Below, one piece after another: positions 23,141 through 34,039 of a DNA stretch of 64,000 nucleotides. A program made the translations under genes and the position numbers. The stretch is from Welwitschia mirabilis (Eukaryota > Gnetophyta > Gnetopsida > Welwitschiales). The stretch is taken from contig JBOZIK010000001.1 in assembly GCA_051453625.1 (NCBI GenBank), positions 82,071,741-82,135,740 of the forward strand, in the 5' to 3' direction. Below the pieces are notes generated by a model. It did no database searches. It saw nothing but the letters and a program-made list of their open reading frames with translations, and was not told the DNA's origin. Positions within the stretch are counted from its first letter, which is position 1, and every line of letters starts with the position of its first letter.

Positions 23141-26100
23141 GTGATCCTAATAATTTTGTCACAAGAACTAGCTTCTTTATAAATCAAATAAATTAAGAAA
23201 AATACTTAACATATTCCTAATCAATGTGAAATATGAGATATTCCAAGTAGTATATGAAGTGCAATGTGAAATGGAAATAGAATAACAATGCAAATCTAAT
23301 ACTAACCAAAGTTAACCTTGATGAAGGTTTCCCTTGTAGTCTAAATAAATTATAGAATTATCATTTATATTATAACCAAATTAAATCACAATGGACTTAC
23401 ACATATTTTGAGTGAAAAGAGTTATTGTATTGATTCATAAAACTTTACATCCACTTACAACAAAGTAGCAGCACTTTAATGGAAGCAAATCAGCCTAACA
23501 CTAAGGGAACTTCTCTTTATAGCTAGGGGATGGACCACTTGTTCTTCAATCTTCTGTCACAAGCATATCGGGCATAAAATATGAATTAGAAGTGAGGATA
23601 AGAGGGGGTATTTGTAGTTTTACATTGAAAATTCTAGCAACATAACCCTAGTAGTTAGAAAAAAATCCCAGTAGCCTAAGTGGAATACATAACTCCATTA
23701 CAAGATAATTCAGTCCCACATATATAGAATAGTTGTCATCCTGACTATCATGAGGATGACACTGGGGATAATGCCCCTTAACAATAGATAATTAATCATA
23801 TTCTGGCTCTCAAATTGGTTCTATAGTTAGCTCTAGTTATGTCATCATTCCATATGTCATGGTAATAATAATGGGGATGATAACTCCCTTGAAAAGAAGA
23901 TTCATTAGCTTCAAGATCTAGTCCATGATGCTATTGCAATAGGCAAATGTAGTGTTATCATCCCATATGTTATGGGGATGAAAGTGGAAAGGACATCCTT
24001 CCATAGCTTCTTAGGTAAAGAAAATCAGCCTTCTTCATCATTAATCTTCCTCCATCATACTAAGTATCAAAACATGCTTGAAATACTTCCAATTATACCA
24101 AGAATTATGTGTTTCCATGATCATCCCATCGACTCTTCATAATCATCAGAACTAAATCCATACCTATATAAATGTCTTGCAAAATCACTCTAAATACACC
24201 ATCAAATTCATACAAATTGGCATTACAACATAGCCCCTTACTTAGCCTTGTCAGTTCATAACAAAGCAAGCGATTAGCTATATTATGAGTTAATTTGACT
24301 AAGATAATAAGTGACTAGAAAAATGGAATTTGAGTTAAATTTTATCATGTAGTAATAGACAATAAAAATCCATTAACAAATATAATTATTAATATATTTA
24401 TAAGATCTTTACTTAAACACATTACAATAGGTCAAATGAATGTCATACACATAAATAAATCATAGAATGTAATAATCATAGCTCAAAAAATGATATTGTA
24501 TATGCATAAATTAAGAAAGTAATGCTAAAACTAATGTGTAAAACTTAAGTAGTAATAATATCAAAGAATGATGCATGAAAAGTTCATTAATTTTTTTTTA
24601 AAAGGGACAAAGTATAAGATTAAATATAGCATATTTCTTTTAGATAATCTGAAACATTATTGTAAGAAAACTCTATGAGTGAGTCACTTTACTCCTCTTA
24701 GATAAAGTCCATGAAATTTATTTAAGTAATATGAAATCATATCCAAATAATGCATCATAAATGTGAATCTTAAAAGATTAAAATGATCCTTTTAAATTTA
24801 AAAATTATAAAATTTTACTTAATATCTCAGAAGAAACCTCAAAGAGGTATCTTGCCTCTCCTACAGGTAAAGAAAGATGTCTTGGATTGTATAGAGCCAA
24901 AAGAATGATTGTCATCCTATTTATTGTGGTAACGTCAAACATGAGACAATAGTGATGAAAGGGGATATATGAATAGATTTGGAAAAAATCCAAAAAAGGT
25001 TAAGAGCAAGCAAGCAATTAAAAAGTAGCAGGAAAATAGAAGGAAGGTAGAAAGTAAAGAATCAGCTTAAAAAACATAATCATGGGGACAGAAACATATG
25101 AGACCATAATAATGCATGTAGTAAAAGGACTTAATGCTCAAAAGAACTCTACAAATGTATTCCAAACTCCATGAGTATTCAATATTTTACAAGTAAATGT
25201 ATTGAAAACCAAAAGCAAAGAAATAGAAAAATATTAGCAGAAAATAAAAGGAACACATTAATCAAAGTGAAAGGAATGCAAAAACAAAAAAGTACTTAAA
25301 GGAAAAATAACCTTCATAAATAAAAAGTATGAGTGAAAATAAAAATACAAATAAAAAACTACCAAATGATTAAGTCCTAATTACTGTATGAAAAAGATAT
25401 AGAAATGATTTTAAAAATTTCAAACAAAACAACTATGGAAAACATAAAAAAAATGGACAACTAGAAAAATGAAGAAGATTGCTCACCTACCAAAAATTCC
25501 ATCCTAGTAAAGCCTCTTGGGAGAAATTAGGAAATTAACTAATAAGGATGCATGACATAATGTAAAAATTCATAAAGTTACACTCAAATAGATAGTGATT
25601 ATGATGATGTAAAATATCTATAATGTTAAAAAACAATGAATTACAAGATAAAATCTATTAAAATAGGAACTTATAAGCTATTATATCAAAACAATACTAG
25701 TATCCAAAAAAGTAAAGTGATCATGTGGAAGTACTATAAATAAGTAAATAAAATGAGTCTAAAAAATATGCAATGCCTCTAATAATACTAAGGAAATTAC
25801 TGATCTTGTAGCCTCTAAGTAAAATTTAATTCTATTATGATAAGGGGAGTGTAACCACTGTTACAAGAGTAAATATCTACATAGCATGACCAATTGACCC
25901 TCTAGTGGAGTTTTCATAGCTACCATATCACACTACCAAAGGCTTCTCTTGGGAATATTTGCCTTAGTTTGCTTATTATAGGACATCACGGGGACCATGT
26001 TTTAAGATATAACATGAAAGAACATGGTTATTATTTCTATTCTTACTTTCTTCTTTTTTTTTTAAAATTTTATTTTATTTTTATTTTGGAGATAGTAAAT

Positions 26101-26286
26101 CCCACATGACTAAATACTCGTAAGGATAAAAGTGAAGTGATGAGAGAAATAACAAGGAAGAATGTATTAAAATAAGTAATTACTCACACCATTGAAAGAA
26201 AATAAAAGAACCAAGACATATTCCTTCAAAATGAAATTTATAGATATATGAATGTCTAAAGATTAATAAATTTAATCTTATCATAT

Positions 26287-26386
26287 NNNNNNNNNNNNNN
26301 NNNNNNNNNNNNNNNNNNNNNNNNNNNNNNNNNNNNNNNNNNNNNNNNNNNNNNNNNNNNNNNNNNNNNNNNNNNNNNNNNNNNNN
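26287..26386. other. Assembly gap (100 N)
   Basis: Placeholder-sized gap at the join of two diverged tandem copies. Confidence 0.99.
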
Positions 26387-27195
26387 AGCAAAAACATTAT
26401 CACAAAAAGATTACATCAATCAAGGTGAAAGAAATGCATCAACTTAAAGTGCAAAAAAGAAAAATAGCCCTTATAATAAAAACCTATGAGTGAAAATAAA
26501 AAGACAACTAAAGAGATATCAAATAATTAGGTTCTAATTATGGTGTATAAAAGGATACTGTAATGATTTTGAAAATCCCAAACAAATAACTGAGGAAAAA
26601 CATAATGAAAAATAGACAACTAGGAACATGAAAAAGATTTGCTTACCTATCCAAAATTCATATCTAGTAAAGTTCTTTAGAATAAATCATAAAATCATCT
26701 GATCATTATGCATAACATAATGAAAAAAATTCATAAAGTTCCACTTGAATGGGCAATGATTATGACGATGTCAAGTATATCTAATGTTTATCAAATAATG
26801 AATGATAAGATCAAAAGTTGTTAAAACAGGATCTTATAAGCTATCATCTTAAAACAACACTAGAATCTAGAAAAGTAAAGTGATCATGTAAAAGTACTAC
26901 AAATAAATAAAAATGAGTCTAGAAAAGTAGTACTGCCTCTAATAACACTAGAGACACCACTGATCTCATAGCCTCTAACTACAATTTTATTTTTACAATG
27001 ATGATGGGAGTGCAAATACTATCAGATGAGTAAGGACCTACATAGCATGGCCAACTAACCCCCCAGTCGAGTTCTCATAGCTATCATATCACACTGCCAA
27101 GGGCCCCTCTCAAGAACATTTACCTGGGTGTGCTTGCGGTAGGACATCATGAGGGCCATATTTTAAGATATAACATGAAAGGACATGGCTTCAAT

Positions 27196-27244
27196 TTTTT
27201 TTTCTTTCTTTCTTTTTCCTTTCTTTTCTTTTCTTTTTCTTTTA
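27196..27244. repeat. Polypyrimidine tract
   Basis: CTTT/TTTCC-rich run in the second tandem copy. The equivalent place in the other C copy (near 26050) and in F (44747-44813, GA repeat) is also purine/pyrimidine-biased. Confidence 0.85.
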
Positions 27245-28603
27245 ATACATAAATTCCACATGACCAAATACTAATAAGGATAAAAGTGAAGTGAGGAGAT
27301 AAGTAACAAGGAAGAACATGCTAAAACAACTGATTACTCACAGCATTGAAAGAAAATAAAAGAATCAAGACATCTTCCTTTAAAAAGAAGTTCATAGATA
27401 TAGGAATGTTTAAAGACTAGGTAAAGCCAATCTTATTATTAAAAATTCCCAAATAAAATATTTACTAATCATGATAACTTCATAAAGTAAAACATTAGTT
27501 AAGTTAAATATGTTCAAGTGATAGCATGACATTTATTAAAAGAATCAACTAAAAAAAAATTTATGTAATGGCAAGAGGAAAACCTAACACAAGTGCTTCT
27601 ATCATGTTTATGATTTAATTAATAGATGTTTCAATGATTTTTAACCTTCTATTCATTAACTTATGAATTTTTCAAGTGTTTTTATTGAAAGTTTTAAATA
27701 ATCCATTCAAATATGTACTTTTTCTGAAAGATAAGTACCGATACATTGAAAAGATTAATTAATTATGTAAAAAATGCACTCAGGTATTTCATATTTTAGA
27801 AAAATAAGGGTCAAATTAAACAATTGATTAAAACATAAAAAGTATGTAATCATTTCGGAGTAAAATTAATTGAAGGTAAAGAGAGTAAAATGATAAAACT
27901 TTAAAAGCGTAAATTTGCAAATACAAATAAAACTTGCATACCTATGATGTGCATATCTAGATTTTACTCAAAGTCTAATAATCCTTCTCTAATATTTCCT
28001 TTAATTCAGTTTTTCTCCCTTGGATATTTTGTCTTTCTATAAGAATTCATCATGTCTCGACATGCACAGGCAATAAATAAAAAACTGAAATAAAAAATAG
28101 TAGACTGTTGTCCACCTGATGTGGGGATGATAGGGCAGATGACAATCATATGAAAAACTAAAATTTGAAAAAAAAAATTGTAGAAAATAAAAAACTAAAA
28201 TGTCATCTAGTCTATCATGAAAATGACTATGAGGATAACAATCACACTACTATAATACTAAAACTCAAAAGCTAAAAGGAAAAAAATTACCAAAACTTAA
28301 AAAAATAGACTTATGTCTAGGCTATTACAGGGATGGCATAGGAGACAATAGTAGTTTATTACCAAAATAAAAAAAATTACAAAAACAGAAATTAATTTTA
28401 AAATTTTAGAAATATCATGCCTAATGTCAATGGGATGATAGAGAGGACAACAGGGATCTTAAAATCTATAGAAAATGAAAATTATAAAAATAAAACTACT
28501 TTAAGCTAAGCTAAAAATATAACACTAATTCAAATAAATAACCTAAAGAGAAAATTCAAGGTACTTGTATGATTAGTGACAGTTCTCTAACTCCTTGTAG
28601 CCT

Positions 28604-28621
28604 TACTTGTTAATGTCACTA
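28604..28621 (-). promoter_or_regulatory. Decayed tRNA-Asp type primer-binding site of C
   Basis: On the minus strand, just after the LTR end (28625), followed by AAGGCTACAAGGAGTTAGAG, which matches AAGGCCACAAGGAGCTAGAG after the primer site of A. This shows that 28625-29979 is the 5' LTR and that C reads leftward. The primer site itself is heavily mutated. Confidence 0.65.
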
Positions 28622-28624
28622 AAA

Positions 28625-29979
28625 TGTTACAGCATGAATTTATGCAATCCTAAAGTTCTTTAAATAAATCTATAAATCAAATTACTTAAAAAAGGAACTC
28701 ATGCTAGTCTAAACATGAGTTCACTTGAATATTGTAATCCTAATGAAGGCACTAAGTTTAGAGTTAGAGAATTGATTTTTAAAGGTTTTTTAGTCATTTT
28801 ATCTTTTAATAACTAAAATTAAATAAGAAAGTAAAATGCATTACAAAGAAAATGGAGATAAAATGCAAATGGAAGTGGAATAAATTTTATTGAATCTTAA
28901 TCCTTCTATCACAATAACTAACTTTTCTATAATTTAAATCAATTAATAAGAGTACTAAACTTATTCTTAATCAATATGAACTATGAGATATATTAAGTAG
29001 AATATGGAATGCAATGTGAAATGGAAATGGAATAAAAATGCAAGTGTAATACTAATCAACATTAACCTTGATAAAGATTGTCCTTATGATCTAAATAAAT
29101 TATAGAATTATCACTTAGGCTATAACCAACTTAAGCCATAAGAGACATAAATAGATTTTGAGTGAAAAGAGTAATTATATTGATTCATAGAACTTTACAT
29201 CCACTTACAACAAAGTAGCAGCAGCTCAATGAAACATAATAAGCCTAATACCACAAAAACTTCTCTCTATATCTAGGGGATAAACCCCTTATGCTTAAAT
29301 CTTCCATCACAAACATATTAAATATAAAAGTTAGATTAGAAGTAAGAACAAGAGGGTGTATTTATAGTTTTACATTGAAAGTTCTAAAAACATAACCCTA
29401 GTAGTCAGAGAATAAACCCTAGTAATCCAAGTGAGGTACGTAATCCCAATACAAGATAATTAAGTCCCAATATATAAAGTAGTTGTCATCTTGATGATTA
29501 TAGAGATGACATTAGGGATGATTCTCCTTAACAATAGATAATTAATTAGCTTTTAACTACATAATCGACTCCATAGTTGGCTTTAGTTGTGTCATCATCC
29601 CTTATATCATGGAGATGATAATGGGGATGATAACTACCCTAAAAAGGGGATTCATTGGCTCTAATCTCTAGTCCACATTACTTTTGAAATAGGCAAATGT
29701 AGTGTTGTCATCCCCTATGTTGTGGAAATGACAGTGGGGATAATACCCTTTCATAGCTCCTTAGGTAAAGCAAGTTAGCTTCTTCATCATTAATCTTTCT
29801 TCATCATAATAAGTATTAAAACATGACTAAAATGCCTCCAATTATGTCAAGAATTATGTTCCTTTATGATCATCCCATTGACTCTCCATAATTATTAGAA
29901 TTACATCCAAACCTATATAGATGTCTTGCAAGAGAACTCTAAATACACCATCAAATTCTTACAAATTAGCATCACAACA
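28625..29979 (-). repeat. Element C 5' LTR (1,355 bp)
   Basis: Minus-strand LTR beginning TGTTGTGATGC at 29979 and ending GCTGTAACA at 28625. Putative TATA box CTATAAATA at 29359-29367 (minus). Hairpin arms TGTCATCT and AGATGACA near 29484-29511. By eye roughly four in five bases match the 3' copy, implying an old insertion. Confidence 0.9.
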
Positions 29980-30970
29980 ACAATGAAACTTTTAAGTTTG
30001 TATTCTTACTTTTTCATTCTTACTGAGTCTGGATATGTTTGAGAAGTTCTTGTGAGCATTACTTCCTTTTACTTAGTGCATTCTTTTCTCTTTATCACCC
30101 TTTTCCCATTAGTCTCTTTTTACCATTATCATGTTTTTCAAGATAATTTTTCACTTTTTGTCTTCTTCCTGGTTTTTTAATTTTTTTTTATTACTTAACT
30201 ATTTTTATACTTTTTTGATTTTTCCTATCTTTCTAGACATCTCATTTGATAAGTTTCATCCCATATTTGTCATCCTCATGATAGATAGAACAACAATCAT
30301 TCTTTTTACTCTATTGTAATCCGAGATGTCTTGCTTCACCTAGGGGAAGGGTGGAGGACATCCTTTTAAGATTCTTTTAAGATATTGAGTAAAATTATAA
30401 ATTTAAAAGGATCATTTTTTAAGCTTTTATGATACATATTTATGATGAGTTATTTGGATATGATTTCATGTTACTTGAATGAAATTTCATGGACTTTACC
30501 TAGTAAGAGCACAGTAGTACACTCATACAGTTTTTTCTATATCTATGTTTTAGATCATTTAAAGGAAAAAAATGTTATGATTACTCATGTACTTTGCCCC
30601 TTTTATAATACATTAATAACTTGCATGCATCATTCTTTAAGTTATCATTACTTAAGTTTTACACATCAGTTTTAGTATTGCTATCTTGAATTATGCATAT
30701 ACATTATCATTTTTAAACTATCATTGTTATATTTTATGGCTTTTTGTATGTTTATGACATTAATTAATTCTATTTGGATGTGTTTAAATAAGATGCTTAT
30801 GAATACATAAGTTTTTTTGTTGGTTAATTGGTTTTTAATATTTATTCTTTCATGATAAAAATTAAACTCAAACTACATTTTTGTAGTTCCTGATTTTCTT
30901 AGTCAAATTAGCTCATAATATAGTTGATCCCTCACTTTGTTAAGAACTAATAAGATTAAGTAGGAAGCTA
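29980..30970 (+). other. Element A 3' non-coding region, part 2
   Basis: Continuation of A after the C insertion. It begins with the right target duplication ACAAT and ends with the purine-rich TAAGTAGGAAGCTA polypurine tract at 30970. The stretch near 30320-30420 (GAGATGTCTTGCTTC, AAATTTAAAAGGATCATT) matches C in reverse near 24,790-24,880 and F near 46,000-46,080. The frames at 30131-30319 and 30442-30675 lie in this non-coding stretch. Confidence 0.8.
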
Positions 30971-32104
30971 TATTATGATGCTAATTTATAGTAATTTTAT
31001 AATGTATTTTTAGTATTTCTGCAAAACTATTATAGAGGTTTGAATGCAATTTTGATAATTATGTAGAACTAGTAGGATGTTTACTAAAAAAACCTGTTGT
31101 TCCCTTTATCATCCCCATGATAAGTAGGACGATGACACTACTGATATGGATGGAATTTGTAGAGTTGCCTATAGGGCTTGAAGTTGATGAACCATCTTTT
31201 AACATGAAGTGATATCTCCATTGTCATCCTCATGATAGTTAGGATGATAGCTTTTTGAAAGTACAAAAAGAATTATCTTTGTAATGGGGTCATGTAGCCC
31301 ATGTGCATTGCTAGGGTTTCTTATGTAACTCTTAGGTTTGAGCTTCTAGAACTTCAATGTAAAACTATAAATACCCTCCATTTTCTTTACTTTTATTTCG
31401 ATCTTTTGTATCAAATATTCTTATGATGGAATATTAAAGGATAAGAGGTACATCCAATAGCTACAGAGAGAGGTTTACCTCAGTGTTATAGTAAGTATCC
31501 TCCATTGAGGTATTGCTACTTTGTTGTAAGTGGATGTAAAAGTTTATGATTAATTAAATTAATTTTTTTACTACTATTATGTAAATGTCCCTTATGGATT
31601 AAGTTGATTATAGTTTAGTAATAGCTCTATAGTTTATTTAGATTATAAGATAAGCTTTGTTAAGATTAATTTTATTAGTTTAGAATTGCATTCTATTTCA
31701 TTTCATTTTTATATTTTCATTATCTATATTCTATTTGGCATTTATTATAGTTTATGTTAATTAGGAATAAGTAATTGAAATCTTTCTAATTGATCTAGCT
31801 TATAAGCATTAATTCTTATAATGAGAGGATTAGAATCCAAATAAATTCACTACACTTACATTTCATTCATTTCATTTCATCATCATTCGTCTTGTGTTGC
31901 ATTTGCATTATTGTTTAATTTTATTTACAAAAATATAAAAGACTAAAATACTTTATTAAATCAATTGTCTATCTTTTAGCTTAGTGCCTTTAATGGATTA
32001 TGACATTTAAGTTAACTTCCATCTATACTAGTGTGTTTTTCTGCAAGTATTGTGATTTACAAGTTTTTTCTAAGGACTCAAATATTTCATAAATTTACAC
32101 TACA
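30971..32104 (+). repeat. Element A 3' LTR (1,134 bp)
   Basis: Begins TATTATGATGC (from TGTTG...) and ends ACACTACA. TATA-like CTATAAATA at 31375-31383. Hairpin arms TGTCATCCT (31222-31230) and AGGATGATA (31241-31249). About 100 bp shorter than the 5' LTR because of an internal deletion near 31,090. Confidence 0.88.
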
Positions 32105-32109
32105 ATAAG

Positions 32110-32350
32110 GGAAAATAGATTCCTTTATATCTCTTTTCATGTCTCAAAGATTATTCACAAAGATATGGGCAAAAAATAAAATACTTGTGGAACTTCTAGA
32201 TCATAGTACTATTAGAGCTCTTATTAAAACCCCTATATGTGATTTTATTATTGGAGGTTACATCTTTTAGTTCTAATTTTTAATCTTGAAGTTGGAATAT
32301 TTTGATGTTATCTTAGACAAGAATTGATTATAGGAAAATAGAGCTCAGAA
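32110..32350 (+). pseudogene. Chromovirus D protease relic, 3' part
   Basis: Resumes the D protease directly after the target duplication of A. The first recognisable residues, DSFIS at 32118-32132, are the segment that follows the DSGA active-site motif in chromovirus proteases. YFDVILDKNWL (near 32298-32330) is the 'FDVILGMDWL' segment. Stops lie between them. The frame across the insertion site is kept when one copy of the 5-bp duplication is counted, consistent with a simple insertion. Confidence 0.82.
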
Positions 32351-32599
32351 AGGCTACTTCTCTAGGCAATTTACTATGTTAAGACCAACTCATAAAAAGG
32401 TTTGCTTACCTATTAATTTTAGACCTACTACTAAAAGATTGATAAGTAAGAAATAAATGATGAAGGATGTAAAGAGGAAAAGAACCTTTGAAATAGTTAT
32501 ATTTCTATGTTTCCTACAATCTTAGTTAAAGATTTTAGACATACTTATTATAAAGGAGTATGTAGACTTATTTTCACAAGAATTACTAGATTACCCTCT

Positions 32600-33540
32600 A
32601 ATAAAAAATGAATATTTTGAAACATCTCTTAAGCTAACTCCTAAACCAATTTGGTTATTATCCTATAGAAGGTCCCCTATTAAGTTGAAAATACTAAAGA
32701 CCCATATAACTACACTACTAGATAATGAATTAACTAGGCCAAGCATATCACCATGGGATGCATCAATACTTTTTATAAAAAAGAAGGATAGAAGTTTGAG
32801 ACTTTGTGTGGATTATAGGATTTTAAATAAAATTACTATAAGAAATAGTTATGCCTTTTCTAAGATAAAGGATTTATTCAATTAATTCAAGTATGCTAAG
32901 ATCTTTTTAAAGATTTACTTTAAGTCAGGATTTCATCAACTAAGAATCAAGGAAAATATTTTTTCAAAATGGTATTTTAAACTAGGTATGAAAATTATGA
33001 ATTTAAGATAGTTTTCTTTGATCTTACTAATGCACTAGTAGAATTTATGGAAGTGATGAATAGTATTTTTAAAGCTTATTTTGATGATTTTATGGTATTT
33101 TTTATTGATGATGTTTTAGTCTATTCTCTAACTAAAGAAGCATAAAACAACACTTGAGAATAGTTGGATACTCTAGGGAAACACTAGTTTTATAGAAATC
33201 CTAATAAGTATGAGTGTTACATGTCTAAGACTAAGTTTTTGAGCCATGTGATTCTGAAATAAGAAGTTAGTATAGATGAAAATAAGGTTTAAGCTATTAT
33301 GGATTGATATAAATATAAATCAGTATCAAAAGTGAGAATTTTTCTTTGTCTTACCAGATATTATAGATGATTTAGTAAAAATGTTTCTAAGGTATCTTAT
33401 CCATTAACTTCATTACTAAGAAATAATAATAAATTTGAAGGAACTGAATAATGTGATGGAATTCTTCAAGAATTGGAATCAATTATTGTTTTAACACTAG
33501 TATTAAGAATGCCAAAATAAGGAAAGTCCAAGGCAATTTA
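32600..33540 (+). pseudogene. Chromovirus D reverse transcriptase relic
   Basis: Open from 32685 to 32885. It contains [30 protein letters not shown]... (the 'G.IRPS.SPWGAPVLFVKKKDGS.R.C.DYR.LN' hallmark, 32715-32835), with the [15 protein letters not shown] stretch that follows. After a stop come F...KAKIFLKIYFKSGFHQ ('F.KIDL.SGYHQ', Asp lost) and FMVFFIDDVLVYS near 33084-33125, which keeps the catalytic DD pair. 'LRFFLCLTRYYRRF'-like connection residues occur near 33335. Sequence type is clearly chromovirus rather than Athila. Confidence 0.9.
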
Positions 33541-33990
33541 TATAGATGCCTCAGGTGAAAGTTTAGGAGTAGTCTTATGCAAGATTATAAGGTGATAGCT
33601 TATGCATCTAGGCAATTAATGATTCATAAGAAAAATTATCTTGTTCATAATTTAGGTAAGTAGCAATTATACATGAATTAAAACTTTATAGGCATTATCT
33701 CTATGAGAAATAGATGGATATTTGAATAGATCATAAGAGTTTAAAACACATTCATACATAGCCAAATTTGAATCCTAAGTAGAGATGTTGCATGAAAGTT
33801 TTATACGATTATGACCTCTTAGTAAATTATCATGCAAGAAAAAAAAAGATGTAGTTGTATATGCGTTAAGCAGAAAAAGACATACACTTTATAACTAGAG
33901 GATAAATTGTAAGCTAGAAAGAATGATACAAGAAGCATTAAAAAACTATCCCTTATCCAAAAGAGTTATAGAAATTGGTTTAGAAGGTTT
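33541..33990 (+). pseudogene. Chromovirus D RNase H relic
   Basis: Tandem pieces of the Ty3 RNase H: 'DASGESLG' near 33548, LKLYRHYLYEK near 33680 ('ALK.WRHYLYG'), DHKSLKHIHTQPNLN near 33729-33775 ('TDHKSL.YIFTQ..LN'), YDYDLLVNYHARKKKDVVVYALSRK near 33810-33880 ('DYD..I.YHPGKANVVADALSRK'). Several TAA/TAG codons replace Gln. Confidence 0.88.
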
Positions 33991-34039
33991 TAAAATCTCA
34001 AAATAATAATTAGTATGCTACTTAGAGAAAATTGTGATT

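Larger units (their letters stand above)
17154..23143. mobile_element. CACTA (En/Spm-type) DNA transposon, 5,990 bp
   Basis: Ends are CACTACAAAAAAT (left) and, read inward from the right, CACTATAATAAAT, 11 of 13 bases matching. Flanking 3-bp repeats are ACC and ATC, one mismatch; the intact LTR copy at 28625-29979 has ATC at the corresponding point (near 28,888). Both ends carry many copies of an AAGGCATTT/AATGCCTTA motif in both orientations, as in CACTA elements where such subterminal repeats bind the transposase complex. No transposase is recognisable inside, so it is probably non-autonomous. Orientation is not assigned. Confidence 0.9.
16883..24230 (-). repeat. Element C 3' LTR, split by CACTA
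   Basis: LTR parts are 16883-17153 and 23144-24230. On the minus strand it begins TGTTGTAATGCC (at 24230) and ends CACTGCAACA (at 16883). At 24231 the internal side ends in a purine-rich AAGTAAGGGGCTA, the polypurine tract. It includes a perfect 9-bp hairpin (TGTCATCCT 23734-23742, AGGATGACA 23753-23761). The TATA-like sequence of the 5' copy is mutated here (near 23609). Confidence 0.9.
25229..27443 (-). repeat. Tandem duplication of about 1.06 kb in element C
   Basis: 25229-26286 and 26387-27443 align end to end (for example GCTCACCTACCAAAAATTCC at 25481 with GCTTACCTATCCAAAATTCA at 26640; AGTAAAGTGATCATGT near 25710 and 26875), offset about 1,158 bp, with a 100-N gap exactly between. The copies differ by many substitutions, so this is not a simple assembly overlap. 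Each copy includes one conserved 3' non-coding block. Confidence 0.85.
24231..28603 (-). other. Element C internal region (no gag or pol)
   Basis: Read on the minus strand: leader with four hairpin-type modules (near 28440, 28320, 28205 and 28110), then from about 27,900 to 27,780 a remnant matching the C-terminal end of the accessory frame of J (same TTTTATCATTTTA and CCCTTATTTT landmarks, same ATACCTGAGTGC end). After that comes the family 3' non-coding region to the polypurine tract at 24231. Relative to J about 1.85 kb is missing. A 1.1-kb segment is duplicated around an assembly gap. Confidence 0.75.
16883..29979 (-). mobile_element. Non-autonomous Athila-like element C, carrying a CACTA insertion
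   Basis: Both LTRs are in minus orientation: 5' LTR 28625-29979 and 3' LTR 16883-24230. After removing the CACTA insertion and its 3-bp repeat, the 3' LTR is 1,355 bp, the same length as the 5' LTR. Target duplications are ATGAT (16878-16882) and ACAAT (29980-29984). The 4.4-kb internal region has primer site, hairpin leader, a short remnant of the accessory frame and the 3' non-coding region, but no gag, protease or pol. It could only have moved with proteins supplied by a relative such as A. Confidence 0.9.
8688..32104 (+). mobile_element. Athila element A (full-length, decayed), with nested insertions
   Basis: LTRs 8688-9921 and 30971-32104, tRNA-Asp type primer site, leader, gag, protease, reverse transcriptase, RNase H, integrase, and a long 3' non-coding region interrupted by element C. 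Flanking repeats are AGAAG (8683-8687) and ATAAG (32105-32109), one mismatch. The insertion interrupts the protease active-site region of D. A is the only family member here with recognisable polymerase and integrase, so A-type elements are the likely source of enzymes for C, F and J. All enzymes carry stops; this copy is inactive. Confidence 0.88.
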
